This document shows positions 36,479 through 47,580 of a stretch of 64,000 nt of DNA, in pieces. Under the pieces are notes generated by a model, which was not told the origin of the DNA, ran no database searches, and saw only the letters and a list, made by a program, of their open reading frames with translations. The position numbers were made by a program, and so were the translations under genes. The stretch's first letter is position 1, and every line of letters begins with the position of its first letter. This DNA comes from Heliocidaris tuberculata (lineage: Eukaryota; Echinodermata; Echinoidea; Camarodonta; Echinometridae): positions 9,007,083 through 9,071,082 of the forward strand of contig CM046845.1 in assembly GCA_025618425.1 (NCBI GenBank), in the 5' to 3' direction.

Positions 36479-37521
36479 CAGAATTTTACCTGTGTGAAAG
36501 CGGGGAAAGTCCAAGTCAATTGTAAGTGTTACTGACTTCATGATAACTACAGGTGCAATAACTCTTTAACAGATAACATTTGCTGGTAATTGCATTCTTT
36601 TGTGTTAGTATATATGTTGGCCAGATGAATAAAAGTGAGAGTAAAAGAAAAGGGACAAATTCAATGCTTTCAGCCATTTTCATTTGTCACTAGAAAATTT
36701 TTGCCATACGATGATTCATTATATTATATGTTTTTTTTTAAAATTGACTTTCCTATAACTTTCCTATTGCCTAAACAGGCTATAATATGAAGGAAGGGTC
36801 CATTATTGACCCATTTATGACTTGTGACAACATTAAAAACGAGAACCGATGTGTTGTCCAACGGAACTGTCGGAATTGAGTCCTTATGTTAATGGCATCC
36901 TTTCTCAGAACATTCATTGTTTTCAATCCTGGAGTGCCTAAGGGTAACCTAATATCACTCGATCATGTCAAGTATCAATGCTGGGAAATTCATCTTTTGA
37001 ACTTTGTATGTCTGAATGTCACAGGAATCTACCCAGTAGTGCATATAGCTAAAGGGGGGGGGGGGCAGGGGATAAGTTCCCCTTAACCCAATGGCCAAAA
37101 AAAGTGGGAAAATGAAGGAAAAAAGGGAGATAAAGAGAGGGGAAAAAGAGTGGGAGAAATGAATGTGAAAAGTAGATAACTGGACCCCTTCTCATGTATA
37201 CCCTTCCCTTAATCAGTAGCCATTTTACTTAGACTGGTTCCCCCCCCCCCCCCTCCTCCTCCTCCTCCTCCTCCTCCTCCCAACTTTCCTATACTCTATC
37301 AAGACTTAGATATAAGACTTAGGACAAATCATTTTATGTAAAATTGTCTCTCTCAACCCGGGTGTATAGGGGTACCTGGTACAATGTAGGGTTTATTCTT
37401 GGAAGTTTGCATTGTGCTGATAACAGCTGCTGGAACAAATCAGTAATTTCTAAAGCACTTTAGGAGAACATGGAAATATTAATTCTACAAAAAAAAAGAA
37501 AATTAATTCATCGATGATATC

Positions 37522-37600
37522 GTCTGCTGAAAGCCAAAAGGGTGTTAGCTCACTTTAAAGAAAAATTGTTTGAGTTGATGCCTTAGCTTTCAGCAGATCA
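37522..37600. mobile_element. Small palindromic MITE, second copy
   Basis: CGTCTGCTGAAAGCCAAAAG and GGTGTTAGCTC are mirrored by GAGTTGATGCC and TTAGCTTTCAGCAGA, around a TTTAAAG centre. Related to 33855-33930. It ends about 115 bases before exon 3. Confidence 0.65.
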
Positions 37601-37715
37601 TAAGTGCGGGATCAAAGAGTATTGTTGTTATTATTATGTTATTATCGTAATAATTGTTTCTTTTTGTTGTTATCATCCCAATCATTTTCATCATTTTCCT
37701 CCTTGTTTTTCACAG

Positions 37716-37815
37716 GTAAGACTGAGAACCTAGAGAATGCTTTTGAAGGATCATCAACAGACATAGGTCAACTTGCCCTTGCTATGTATGCTGGTCTGTT
37801 TGCCTATGGAGGCTG
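37716..37815 (+). CDS. SLC7A8-like: SLC7 transporter, coding exon 3 (residues 211-244)
   Basis: The acceptor is TTTCACAG. The exon encodes the extracellular loop GKTENLENAFEGSSTDIGQ and most of helix 6, LALAMYAGLFAYGGW. Phe239 in FAYGGW aligns with the gating Phe252 of human LAT1, and Trp244 with Trp257. The donor is GTAAGT at 37816; the split codon TG|G gives Trp244 (phase 2). Confidence 0.95.
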
Positions 37816-38464
37816 GTAAGTGTTTAAGCCAAAATAAAAAATGTTTTGAAGTTGTGCATTTTAGTTTAGTTTAGTTTATTTATTTCTCATTTCTCAATAT
37901 AACAAAATACAAATGAAATACATATATTCATAGAACAGAAATACATAACAGTATACGCATAGGATAGTAAATCTCATTTAGGCCACATCTTCCCGAATTA
38001 TCTTTTTTTTTTTACATACTTTGCATGGTGTTACAATGTTTTAATGTTGTATGATAACCACTATGCCATCTGCATGTACTCAGTCACACTACTGACTGAT
38101 TCTTGGCCATTGGGTAAAATATGATTATTATTTTTTTTTTTTTTATTATTATTATTATTTTTTATTTATTTATGTATTTATTTATTTATTTTTTTTAATA
38201 TTTATTTATTTATTTATTTATTTTTAATTTTTTTATATTTTTTTTTTTGGGGGGGGTCTATTGTCGATAAGGTGTCTGTATCGTCGGTATGTGACTGGGG
38301 TGTATTAAGGGTATTGAATTGCACAGTTTTTTATTAGCTATTTCTATCAATAATTTTTTTTCTTTTTTTTTCTTGGGGTTAATGCATTTAATCACTTTTT
38401 TTTAAAATTCATATTTATACTCAGATATATGTTATGTAGATATAGGATGCTAATGACATTTTAA

Positions 38465-38872
38465 CCCTTTCAAGACAACTGACCACATTTTGTGGTTTGG
38501 CTTAATAAGTTTTGATTCAGAGCTCTAAAAAATATACCAGATGTATGAGTAGAAAGAGCAAAAATTTCTGCACATGCTATGTCCATTTTTGTCACATGAC
38601 CATATTGCGTTTGATGTCAGGAATTTTAAAAAGGAGAATAAGCTTCAAAATCCTTAAATTGGCAACACATTGAGAGATTCAAAATCATTGTTTTTTTGTC
38701 CAAATTGGCAACTTTTTCAACTTTTCGACAAAGTTCCTAATCATGTATATTATTTTCAAGACATTGCTTCTTACTAGAACCACGTAGCACTAAAAGAAAT
38801 ATATTATTGTTGCCAATTTGCAGAACAAAATGTGATCAATTGAGCCCTTAAATAATTCCTGTCCTGAAAGGG
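38465..38872. mobile_element. TTAA-flanked CCCTTT element (piggyBac-like), second copy
   Basis: TTAA at 38461-38464 and 38873-38876. The ends are CCCTTTCAAGACAACTGACC and CCTGTCCTGAAAGGG. It is homologous over its whole 408-bp length, in reverse orientation, to 16857-17264. Confidence 0.8.
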
Positions 38873-38934
38873 TTAACAGAAATTTAATGGAATGATGGAA
38901 TTTCTCCTATTCCTTGGAATTGAGATTTACAGAT

Positions 38935-39086
38935 CAGGGCCCTGTTTCATGAAACTCGTTATCAATAACAAGTTACAATAATTGTTATAAGCTACTGAAA
39001 TCCTTGAATCTGATTGGCTGACAGCAAATTTGTCATAGAAATGAGGCAGTTTTCATTGATAACAAGTTTTATGAAACAGGGCCCTG
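38935..39086. mobile_element. Palindromic MITE (CAGGGCCCTGTTTCAT ends)
   Basis: The left arm CAGGGCCCTGTTTCATGAAA and right arm TTTTATGAAACAGGGCCCTG are inverted complements with the GTTATCAATAAC segment inside. The core GTTATAAGCTACTGAAATCC and CTGATTGGCTGA is shared with 47345-47482 and 52810-52928, and a decayed relative sits in the 3' UTR at 58065-58215. Confidence 0.82.
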
Positions 39087-39197
39087 TAGAGAAACATGCC
39101 ATCTTTGCAGCAAATACAAATTTATGAATACAAGCTTTAGTAGAATTCTTATAAACATCATGCTGTTTTTCTCTATATCTGTCCTTTTTTCTACCAG

Positions 39198-39242
39198 GAA
39201 CTATCTGAACTATGTGACAGAGGAACTCAAGGACCCCTTCAG
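39198..39242 (+). CDS. SLC7A8-like: SLC7 transporter, coding exon 4 (residues 245-258, 45-bp micro-exon)
   Basis: The acceptor is CTACCAG and the donor GTATAT at 39243. The first G completes Trp244, then NYLNYVTEELKDPF and the first two bases of Arg259. The sequence matches the conserved segment after helix 6 in LAT2 (WN-LNYVTEEL-DP). The exon is short but fixed by the phases on both sides. Confidence 0.93.
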
Positions 39243-41204
39243 GTATATATTGATGAATTAAAAAATGTAGACATGGATTAATTAGAGTAATGTATACTGG
39301 CAAGAATTATAAGGATATTTATTGTTTCTGTAGCTTCTTTTCTTGATATAAATGGAAAGCACTTACAATACAAAAACGATGATATTACAAGAGATTTTTT
39401 TTTTTTAGAAATAATGATGATGCTTATTATTTCTGCAACACTTTTTCTCTATTTGGACAAAAGCACTTGCAGTACAAAAACAATGTTATTGCAAAAGATT
39501 CATTTTGACCAAACAGAGTATTGTCATGTAACAACAATGTAATAACAATGCTTACATCAAATAAAGTGACTATAATTCAGATATGATAGAAAATCGAGGA
39601 AGGTATATGAGGAAAGAAAAATGAATGCAGATAAGCAGGCATTAGTGGAATGGATATGTTTTTTAAAATTGTTTTTCAGTGTCTAGATCCTGCATTCTTG
39701 AGGAATCGGGTCGACTGTTTCAGTTTTTGGGAGCAGTGGCTGCGAATGCCCTCTTACCAGCAATACTTTGACATTTGGGGATTGGGGGGGGGGGGGGGGG
39801 GTAACTGTACAGATGTTCAACTTAAATCTTAGGTTATAATTGGAATTCTTAAATAGAACATGATTATAAGGTTTCAAGACATTTTTAAGGCTGCCTTATT
39901 ATCAATGTTTGTTTTAAAAAAAATAAAGAATTTTTGCAACAGCTCCAAAATGTACAAGTACATGATTTTTATTGAAATCATAAAAAAAGGCATTCTAGGA
40001 CAACATTAACACATACAATGTACAGTGATCTGTGTTCATAAATTAGAATGTAACTGTTTGATAATATTTAATAATATAACATCATAATGACATATATAAT
40101 ATTTGATGGCGAGTACTTGATATTACCTAACCCATATTGGTTTTCAAGGAAAGTTACCTGTATGGAAGAACATGATATATTCTCAGTTGCAGAATATCCA
40201 TATTTAGCAAGTATGCAAAGAAAATTCAGATACTTATACAGCAAAGAAAATTCAGATACTTATACAATTTATTCTGTTGCTGTCCATGGAATCATGTACA
40301 GGAGGGTACAAACGAAAAGCCTGTCAGACTACTTGACTTCGGTTATTTGATATATTCTCATCATTCATTTCAGGAAATTTTAAATAGAAAATGAGTAGGA
40401 AATGAACTGTATTTCTCATGAAATGTAAACTCGGCAAGAATTGCAGGAACAATGTGTTTACATTTAGGAATGAAAACCCGGATAAAGATATACAAGTTCT
40501 CTGTGTGGTGCCTGATGATGTGAAAGGTCCTTTTCTTTTGCTTTCAGTATATGTTTCAGCTTCCGAAACTCTTTCAATCCTGTGTGTTGAGTTATTAACC
40601 ACACTTATTGATAGCAATTGTCTATGCTAGAATACTTTTTTCTCCACAGTTTGTAAAAGTCAGATATATTCAGATTTATTATAAGGAAATGATTTTAGGA
40701 GCAAATATGCATTCATTTTTTAGCTCAGGCTTGAGTCTTCACCTGCTCAGTGCTATTTTATCTAGATATATTTTACCTGTTAAACAACGTAGAAGGTACT
40801 TTTCTAGAATACTGAGCTAAGTAGTTAGTAAGTCAGTCACAGTGTTTTCTTTCTGTCCTAAGTCTCATATAATTTGATGCCAAGAATTATTTCTTTTTAC
40901 ACAATCAGTAAAAAAAAAAATTGCCTGTTTTTTTTTTATACAGTAAGCTTTCACTTGCTGATCTGCAAGCTTCTCCAGACCTTTGTCGTAGCTGGCGCTG
41001 CTGCTGATGTGGTAGGATGGGATCGTACGTTGAAGAACAGCAAGTGAAACTTGAAATGGGTCATTTCTTAAATTACTGATTGTGTAAAAAGAACTAATTT
41101 TCAATGTTACCTCACACATCAGGATCTGATGAAGCTCTTCAGTGACTCTTGAATAATGCCGAAGATTGCCATCATTTTCGTCCAAATTTTTTACTGTTCT
41201 GCAG
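39243..41204 (+). other. Intron 4 (2.0 kb, phase 2)
   Basis: Bounded by GTATAT and TGCAG. A weak ~107-bp tandem repeat (words AAGCACTT and GTACAAAAACAATG or AATACAAAAACGATG) lies at about 39355-39505. There is a G-run (39784-39801) and a 28-bp tandem duplication (AAAGAAAATTCAGATACTTA) near 40216-40267. A fragment at about 40942-40986 (GTAAGCTTTCACTTGCTG onward) is shared with 55146-55190. No gene. Confidence 0.85.
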
Positions 41205-41328
41205 GAATCTGCCAAAAGCCATCGGGATATCTGTTCCAATGGTCATCGTCATCTACGTTTCAGCTAATGTTGCCTACTTTGTCGCTATGTCAAGGGCAGA
41301 ACTCTTAGCCACAGATGCCGTAGCTGTG
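41205..41328 (+). CDS. SLC7A8-like: SLC7 transporter, coding exon 5 (residues 259-300)
   Basis: The acceptor is TTCTGCAG. Completes Arg259 and encodes [13 protein letters not shown], helix 7 ([15 protein letters not shown]), then [13 protein letters not shown], a pattern strongly conserved in LAT proteins. The donor is GTAGGT at 41329, phase 0. Reading through the donor soon reaches a stop, which agrees with splicing here. Confidence 0.95.
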
Positions 41329-41985
41329 GTAGGTTGCTTTAGTGTACAGATGATGCGTGCAAATGAGTTCATTTCAATGACCGAGTCAGCATGAGATGAG
41401 CCTGTGTGCATCTATTATTAAAACAGAACAATATGTATAATAGGTGTACAATGAACACATGAAGGCATGCATCTTTTGTTTTATGCGAAGAATGTTCTAG
41501 ATCAACTTCTTATTTGATTTTAAAAAGGAGACAATTTTGAGATGAATCAGTGTCATTTTTTACCACAACTAATGCCAAAGTTAGTCACATACAGTAACCA
41601 CACTTAACCTGTACCTGTGCCTTGTTAATGTTCTGCTCTTATTAACCCATGCACATTACAAGCACACTTTAATACCTGTACACTGTTTCACATTTTGTAC
41701 ATACAATTTTGGAATAGCAATGGAAACTGTTGCCTGCTTTTGATTTTAAATGAATGACATATATAAGACTGTGATAGACCAATCATTTGATTGAGAACAA
41801 AATAATTATGTAAAAATGAGTTTATAAAATTCATGTCCAAAAGAATTTCTTCAGACAAATTGAAGGTGAACTAACTAATTATTTTCCATTACCACTCTGA
41901 ATTTTGTTCAATTTGGCCTAGGCATTCCACAGAAATGGTCTGTGTGCCATCAATATTGTAACACTGCCTCTATATTTTCTCGTAG
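41329..41985 (+). other. Intron 5 (657 bp, phase 0)
   Basis: Bounded by GTAGGT and CTCGTAG. About 41385-41560 carries a diverged copy of the intron-9 tandem unit (shared GCATGAGATGAGCCTGTGTG and TTATTTGATTTTAAAAAGGA). Nothing else is recognisable. Confidence 0.88.
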
Positions 41986-42089
41986 ACCTTCGGTCAGAAG
42001 CTACTTGGAGTGATGGCTTGGATCATGCCAGTGTCTGTCGCCCTCTCAACCTTCGGTGGGGTCAACGGTCTTCTTCTAACAGGGTCTAG
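41986..42089 (+). CDS. SLC7A8-like: SLC7 transporter, coding exon 6 (residues 301-334)
   Basis: Acceptor CTCGTAG, donor GTAAGG at 42090, phase 2. Encodes [15 protein letters not shown] and the helix-8 stretch [19 protein letters not shown]. This exon is nearly identical to vertebrate LAT2 at [26 protein letters not shown], the best single indication of LAT2 affinity. Confidence 0.95.
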
Positions 42090-43332
42090 GTAAGGACAGG
42101 GAGTTGGTTGGATCCCCAGGAGGGAGGGGGTGTTGCAAGTTGGGTACCTAGACCCTGTATTGGTATGGGTGGATGCGAGGCCACTGCAGGTTGACTTTCA
42201 AGTGAGAGGTCAAGGGTTTAAAACTCCTTTCCTGGTTGCACCCTTCGACAAGCCATTTATTTACAGTTGTTTCATTGTGTTTTTGCACAATAAACGCAGA
42301 TCATTTCCTATGTTATTAGTTACCTGAAACAACTCGCAATTTTTTTTTCCCGTCGGGGCTGGGACTCTTGAAAATATTCAAGAAAAAGAAAAAATATCAT
42401 CCAAACAAAGGAAAACACATGTCTGATATGAAGCGAAAATCCTGTGGCTTTTTGATGGCTGTGTGAGAGCTGTTCAGTAGCTCCAGAGGCAAAATGGACT
42501 CAAGCCCTTCATGTATCACGAGAGCTGATGTGAACACATGAGAAAGAATCATCACGGAAACTCATGGTCAGTTAGCCGATGGGGACCTCTTTTCGAGATT
42601 CGCAGGTGCTCCACTGAGATGTTCAACAGTCTTCAATGGTCTGTTGACTCTTCATGTGCCACAAAAATAAGTTCCCTTCCGCCACATTTTTTTTTCTAAA
42701 TGCGTCGACCTATCCAATATATATATAATTCTTTAAGCTTACTAAATACAGGTAATGAAGGGTAGTTTTATGACCCATGAAGAGTTGGAACTGGTTATTA
42801 CACAGAGCTGTCAAAACGCGTTGTAAAGTCCTATCATTAATTTGCTGCCTTTTGACTGTGCTCATCAGCAAACATGACACGCCTGTGAATGTGCTGCTAA
42901 CTGACATGGCAGACAAAGAGTTCATTAACCCGATCTCAGGTTCTTTTGGCATACATTTGGCTATTCCAGTACCATACTTTTGAAAGCTTACAGAAACTTT
43001 GGATGCACCTGTACATCTTTGTGACTGTGTGAAAAAAGCTGTTTCGTAGTAGGGCAAATCCAAGGTCATTTGTCCTGTACGTTCTCAACATTGTCAAAAT
43101 TGTTAGCACACCAAGTGATTCTATCAAAATAATGGCCCCATCAGAGCGTGGACTAGTCCAAGTAACATGGAAAATGACACTTGTAATGTTACTTTGTATT
43201 TATTTTTCTGTATTCTTGGTAATGCAATGGGATGGCAAATGACCCAATACCTTGGGCTGATTGCCCAGTAGAATTGTACATGTCGCACTGAAAATGACTT
43301 TACACTCCCCTTTCGTCAATGCCTGCCTCTAG
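42090..43332 (+). other. Intron 6 (1.2 kb, phase 2)
   Basis: Bounded by GTAAGG and CTCTAG. A possible but weak SINE-like stretch lies near 42160-42250. No gene or clear repeat otherwise. Confidence 0.85.
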
Positions 43333-43429
43333 GATCTACTTTGTGGGAGCACGTATCGGCCACCTGCCAGAGTCTATTGCCATGATCAGCATCAGCCGGA
43401 AGACACCCCTGCCGTCTCTCGTCTTCACT
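43333..43429 (+). CDS. SLC7A8-like: SLC7 transporter, coding exon 7 (residues 335-367)
   Basis: The acceptor is GCCTCTAG; it completes Arg335. Encodes IYFVGARIGHLPESIAMIS, then SRKTPLPSLVFT leading into helix 9. The family almost always reads REGHLP here. Arg342-Ile343-Gly344 replaces the conserved Glu with Ile (codon ATC). The donor is GTGAGT at 43430, phase 0. A TTAA element starts 31 bases downstream. Confidence 0.95.
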
Positions 43430-43460
43430 GTGAGTAGTAGTAGGGCCAGCCGAAGTTTAA

Positions 43461-43833
43461 AGATAAAGTGGAGTTCTGGTCATGAGATTGAATTGTGAAA
43501 GAAACTGTCTCAAAGCAATTGGGAAAGGTTGATTAATATAGCACATAAGAATTGGTGTGTGCTGTAAAGTTTTGGAATCACCAAAATGATAAGAAATTGA
43601 CTCAATCCTGCTGAGAGTCACATGCACTGCACAGAGAAATGTGTATGTGGGACTACACACAAATGTTCGGCCCAAACATTTCACTGTTTCTTGTCATATT
43701 TTGAATGTGAGAGCATTCAAAGAGCAATTCTTTTCAGGGGACATATCTACTATGATAATCTTCCAAACTAACATAAAAGGAATGAGAAAGCTTTCAAATT
43801 ATTTTTTAGCTTTCCCAGAACTCAAGCTTTCCT
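43461..43833. mobile_element. Member 3 of the ~380-bp TTAA MITE family
   Basis: TTAA at 43457-43460 and 43834-43837. The ends are AGATAAAGTGGAGTTCTGG and CCAGAACTCAAGCTTTCCT. The body matches 33035-33418 throughout. Confidence 0.83.
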
Positions 43834-43837
43834 TTAA

Positions 43838-44770
43838 AGTAGATATTCAAAGCAAATCACAAATATGCTCAATAATGTATCTCTAGAAACTAGAAAGCTT
43901 GCAGATGGTAATCGTATAAGTTTTACGTTAACTGCGTGTTTGATGATTAAAAAATGGCACAAATAAAAACGCTTCTCAGCATCTGGGATATCCGAGCGAT
44001 TCGCCAGAAATGTACCCATGTTTTCATGACGTCACATCAGGTACCAATTCTGCCTAAGCAGACGACGTCCTATATCAAGTGAACGTAACTGCAATGCAAT
44101 TATTTTTAAATTATAAAGAGTTTAGTGTGTTTCACCATGACCGTATTTCACATCATTCTAAAAGGGAAGTGAAACCGTTTCTAGTAACTAAAATCTTTTG
44201 TTTGTAAAAAGTCATGATAAGGGTCAATGATCAATCAAAGAAATCACACTTTCGAATTGTAAAGCCCGCTGAATTATAGCATGGATGGTATTCGTTCCCT
44301 CTTGAAACGCCGACATGCCGCGGTGCATGCAGCTGAAAATACAATGGCATCTTATTTTGTTTACAAGCGATTGATTCCTTTATTTTTTTTAACGCTGCAT
44401 TTTTCATCAAAATAATACCATGCAGGAAATTTAGAGTGAGGCAACAAATAAACATTTATAATGACGCTAGCGAAGTAAGAGAAATAAGTGAAGATGAGAT
44501 GACAAAACAGGCACTGAAAATGTGTAAGATGTTATGGGGCATCGTCTGCTTAGGAAGGATTGCTCCCCAGTATGACGTCACATATCTCAGCAGCGTTCAA
44601 AGAGCTCTATAGGTGCTATAGCGGGGCTGTGTTATATCATTTTATAATTGATAATAATCATTACTTCAAATGTTTCCAAGCGTTGAATTTTGATGAACCT
44701 TGTTCAATCTAAGCTTCACCTATGCAATAATAAAAATTAAATCAATATTCAAAATCAATGAAATTCTACT
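43838..44770. mobile_element. Possible larger TTAA element abutting member 3
   Basis: It starts at the same TTAA (43834-43837) that closes the previous element and ends before TTAA 44771-44774. The ends are AGTAGATATTC and GAAATTCTACT (9 of 11 pair). Internal inverted segments, TTCTGCCTAAGCAGACGACG (44050-44069) and CATCGTCTGCTTAGGA (44540-44555), also pair. No transposase ORF. Confidence 0.5.
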
Positions 44771-45831
44771 TTAAAGGGAAATCTGGCTTCTAGTGAAAGC
44801 AAAGCATAAACAAAAACAAAACAAAAAGGAAAACAAGGCAAAACCAGGCAAATGTGTGTTCACATTTGTGAATTTAGCAAATCGGGGTTTTCTTTGAACT
44901 CTTGTTACCATGGTTACTCTGCATAATCCACTGACATTCCATTGGCTTTTATACATTGTACTTCTGTCAATAGTCCTGACATGTTGATAGTTTGTATAAG
45001 AACATGCTTTTCATGCATTTTTAAAATGAACCATTATTTCTGTTAACACAGTTATATGAATTTCCAATTTTTATCATCTATCATGTGCTGTGTCATCATA
45101 GTTCATTTTTAGCTCAAGAGCATGCTTTGATACGCAGAAAGTTTGTATGAGACTGCTTTGTCAGGAAAAAAGATATGTTTGGTAGCGTAGCGTCAAAAAT
45201 CTGGAAGACATTTTGACAAAGGTCACCAAAACAAACAAAACCAGACTGTAACATTCATGATGTAGACCTCACCTTGAACAAACCTGGTCATCATGCATGT
45301 CCATATGTCACTTCAGGAAGGTATCAAGGTGCAAGCTTGGTTTTTTTCACCTTTGAAAGATGATTTGCCATGAACAGTTTGAGAGTATTACAAACTAACC
45401 GGATAATACCAAACAAGGTGAAATTTTGGAAAGTGCTTATCTAAAGTTGGCAAATAACAGAGCATCACTTTTGATCACCTGCAATGCCTTGTCTAATGGT
45501 GTTACTCGGTGTACAGCTATGCCAGATTGAATAGGTACCCTCCCACTGATGCTCCATACTTAAGTCTGCATTTGATTGTACATATGTTACAAAGCAATGC
45601 AGAAAAACAAACTTTTTTTTTGTCTTGAAAAAGAATTTGTTTTTCACACCTTTTCTTTCGTTACCCCAACATAGCTGAAGAATACATCTTTGAAATCATA
45701 ATTTAAAATACGCGTACTAGGCTGCAACGTAGGTTTTTAGCATCTGGTGCTCAATTTAGGCAAGTGAATCACACAATTTCTCCCTTATAAAGGAGATTAA
45801 ATGACAAGTGCATTTCTTACATTGCTATATA

Positions 45832-46087
45832 GGCCCCGCATTCTGAACTCCGTTTCGACTTAAACCGCCTTCTAAGTATGGTTTACACCCAGTCTAAACC
45901 TGCCCTTTAAACCGGAGTTTTAGAAAATCACATTCTGTGAACTCCTGTTAAACTCAACCTCCAGTGCAGTGTGGTTTAACTTTGTCCAGAAAGTTAGACT
46001 GGATTTGTGGTTTAAGTTAGTTTCAATTTAAGCTCTGGCTTAACTTGGACTGGAATTTAAGTTAAACCGGAGTTCAGGATACGGGCC
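45832..46087. mobile_element. Palindromic MITE built on GTTTAAACCGGAGTT words
   Basis: The left end GGCCCCGCATTCTGAACTCC and right end GGAGTTCAGGATACGGGCC are inverted complements. The interior contains repeated TTAAACCGGAGTT and its complement. No coding sequence. Confidence 0.7.
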
Positions 46088-46942
46088 ATAGGGTTTAGGG
46101 TAAAGGCTGCGATAGGGTTTTAGGCAAGGGCGGGGGTTCGGTTATGGTGTGGTGCCCATGATTTTGTTGATTAGTTTGACCCATGAAAGAAATTGACTGT
46201 AGGACAATGATTGTTCCTGTAGCATGACTGAGTAATACAATCGACTTTCTCCCTCAAGACAACATCCTCTAACAAAATCTGTTGTACAACATATCAGTCA
46301 TGCGGTTTTTAAATGAAGGTGTCTGCATATGTCGGCCAAGATAATGCTAATCTCATTGTGAAGGGTTTAGTCACGCATAACACCTGTTGTTCCCACTATC
46401 AGAATTAACCCCAGCAGTTGTGTACTTTCATAGTGACTCTTTACTTTAAAGGTAAATGTATACTTATTTAGGCAAAAAATGTATAATTGCATTGAATACG
46501 ATGATTAATATAAGTAAATACTTCCTCAGAATAAAGGAAGTGGAATAATTGACTGTCAGATTTTGACTAGAATTTTAGGCGGGTCGCCAGACATTATTTG
46601 GCTATGGAGCACCAAGTGAAACACTTGTGATCTGTATCAAAATCAATGATTCCGTAATCAAAATCTACCTTACCAATTGATTCCGTCCTCGAAATCAGTC
46701 CTGGGACTGATGGCGTCCTCGAAAGCAATTGGTCACATTGATTTTCCTACAGAATTGGCATCGTCTTCATAAAAATAAATACAGGAAGTATGACTGTAGA
46801 ATTTCATACAGGTTCTTGTTCTAGTATAATGCCGACCCATGCCAAATTTCATGATGTTTGAAAATCTTTTCTAAATGGACACACTCCCCTGTTGCGGAAG
46901 TGTTACTAATTGGACATATTGAGATAAAGTAGAATTCTGCTG

Positions 46943-47103
46943 GGCCCCATCTTATAAAGAGTTGCGATTGATTCGAATCGATCGCCAGTCCTCCAATCAA
47001 TCGCAAATTTCCAATCTCCTATCTCTTAAGTACAGAGTTGTGATTGATATCAATTTCAAATTATTTGCAATCAATCGCGACTCTTTATAAGATGGGACCC
47101 AGG
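46943..47103. mobile_element. Intact palindromic MITE (TCTTATAAAGAGTTGCGATTG ends)
   Basis: GGGCCCCATCTTATAAAGAG is mirrored by CTCTTTATAAGATGGGACCC. It is the uninterrupted paralogue of 32945-33492 and reads CCTATCTCTTAAGTACAGAG where that copy has its insertion. Confidence 0.85.
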
Positions 47104-47344
47104 GTCCGAAATAAGACCAGAGATCCTCTTGACGCCACCTCTTCTAGCTAGTCGATGGATGGCAGGCAATGACATTGTGAAAGAAACTGTCTTAAAGCAA
47201 TTGGGAAAGGTTCATCGTGTCTCCATAAGAATTGTTTTATACTGTGAGGTTTTGGAATCATCAAAATGATAAGAAATTGACCCAATCTCGCTGAAAAGCA
47301 CATGCACTGCACACAGATATGGGTATGAGACTGCACACACAACG

Positions 47345-47482
47345 GGGGAGCGTTTCATCAAGCATTTTGTCAGTGATTTTTACCGACAACTGTTATAAGC
47401 TACTGAAATCCTTGCATCTGATTGGCTGAGAGCAAATTTGTCAGTAAAAATCACTGACAAAACGCTTGATGAAACGCTCCCC
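47345..47482. mobile_element. Palindromic MITE (GGGGAGCGTTTCATCAAG ends)
   Basis: 44-bp inverted ends: GGGGAGCGTTTCATCAAGCA begins, TGCTTGATGAAACGCTCCCC-like sequence ends it. The core CTACTGAAATCCTTGCATCT and GATTGGCTGA is shared with 52810-52928 and 38935-39086. Confidence 0.85.
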
Positions 47483-47580
47483 TGGTATGAATGTTCGGGC
47501 CCAAACATTGCAACTATTTCTCGTCATATTTTGAATATGAGGGAATTTGAAGAGCTATCTTTTTCGGTGGACATTTAATT

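Larger units (their letters stand above)
32738..37715 (+). other. Intron 2 (5.0 kb, phase 1)
   Basis: Bounded by GTAGGT and CACAG. Contents: a palindromic MITE interrupted by a TTAA element (32945-33492), a small palindromic MITE (33855-33930), a GA tract (33975-33999), weak ~240-bp tandem copies (about 34205-34555), the 42-bp palindrome at 36437-36478, a C-run followed by (TCC)n (37241-37280) and a MITE near 37522-37600. The remainder shows no gene. Confidence 0.85.
37816..39197 (+). other. Intron 3 (1.4 kb, phase 2)
   Basis: Bounded by GTAAGT and ACCAG. It holds a T-rich low-complexity block (about 38131-38260), a CCCTTT-ended TTAA element (38465-38872) and a GTTTCAT-type MITE (38935-39086) that ends 111 bases before exon 4. 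Confidence 0.88.

Noticed and set aside
42160..42260. SINE-like stretch with a possible B box (GGGTTTAAAACTCC)
   Set aside because: No convincing A box at the right distance, and no match to the other SINE copies.
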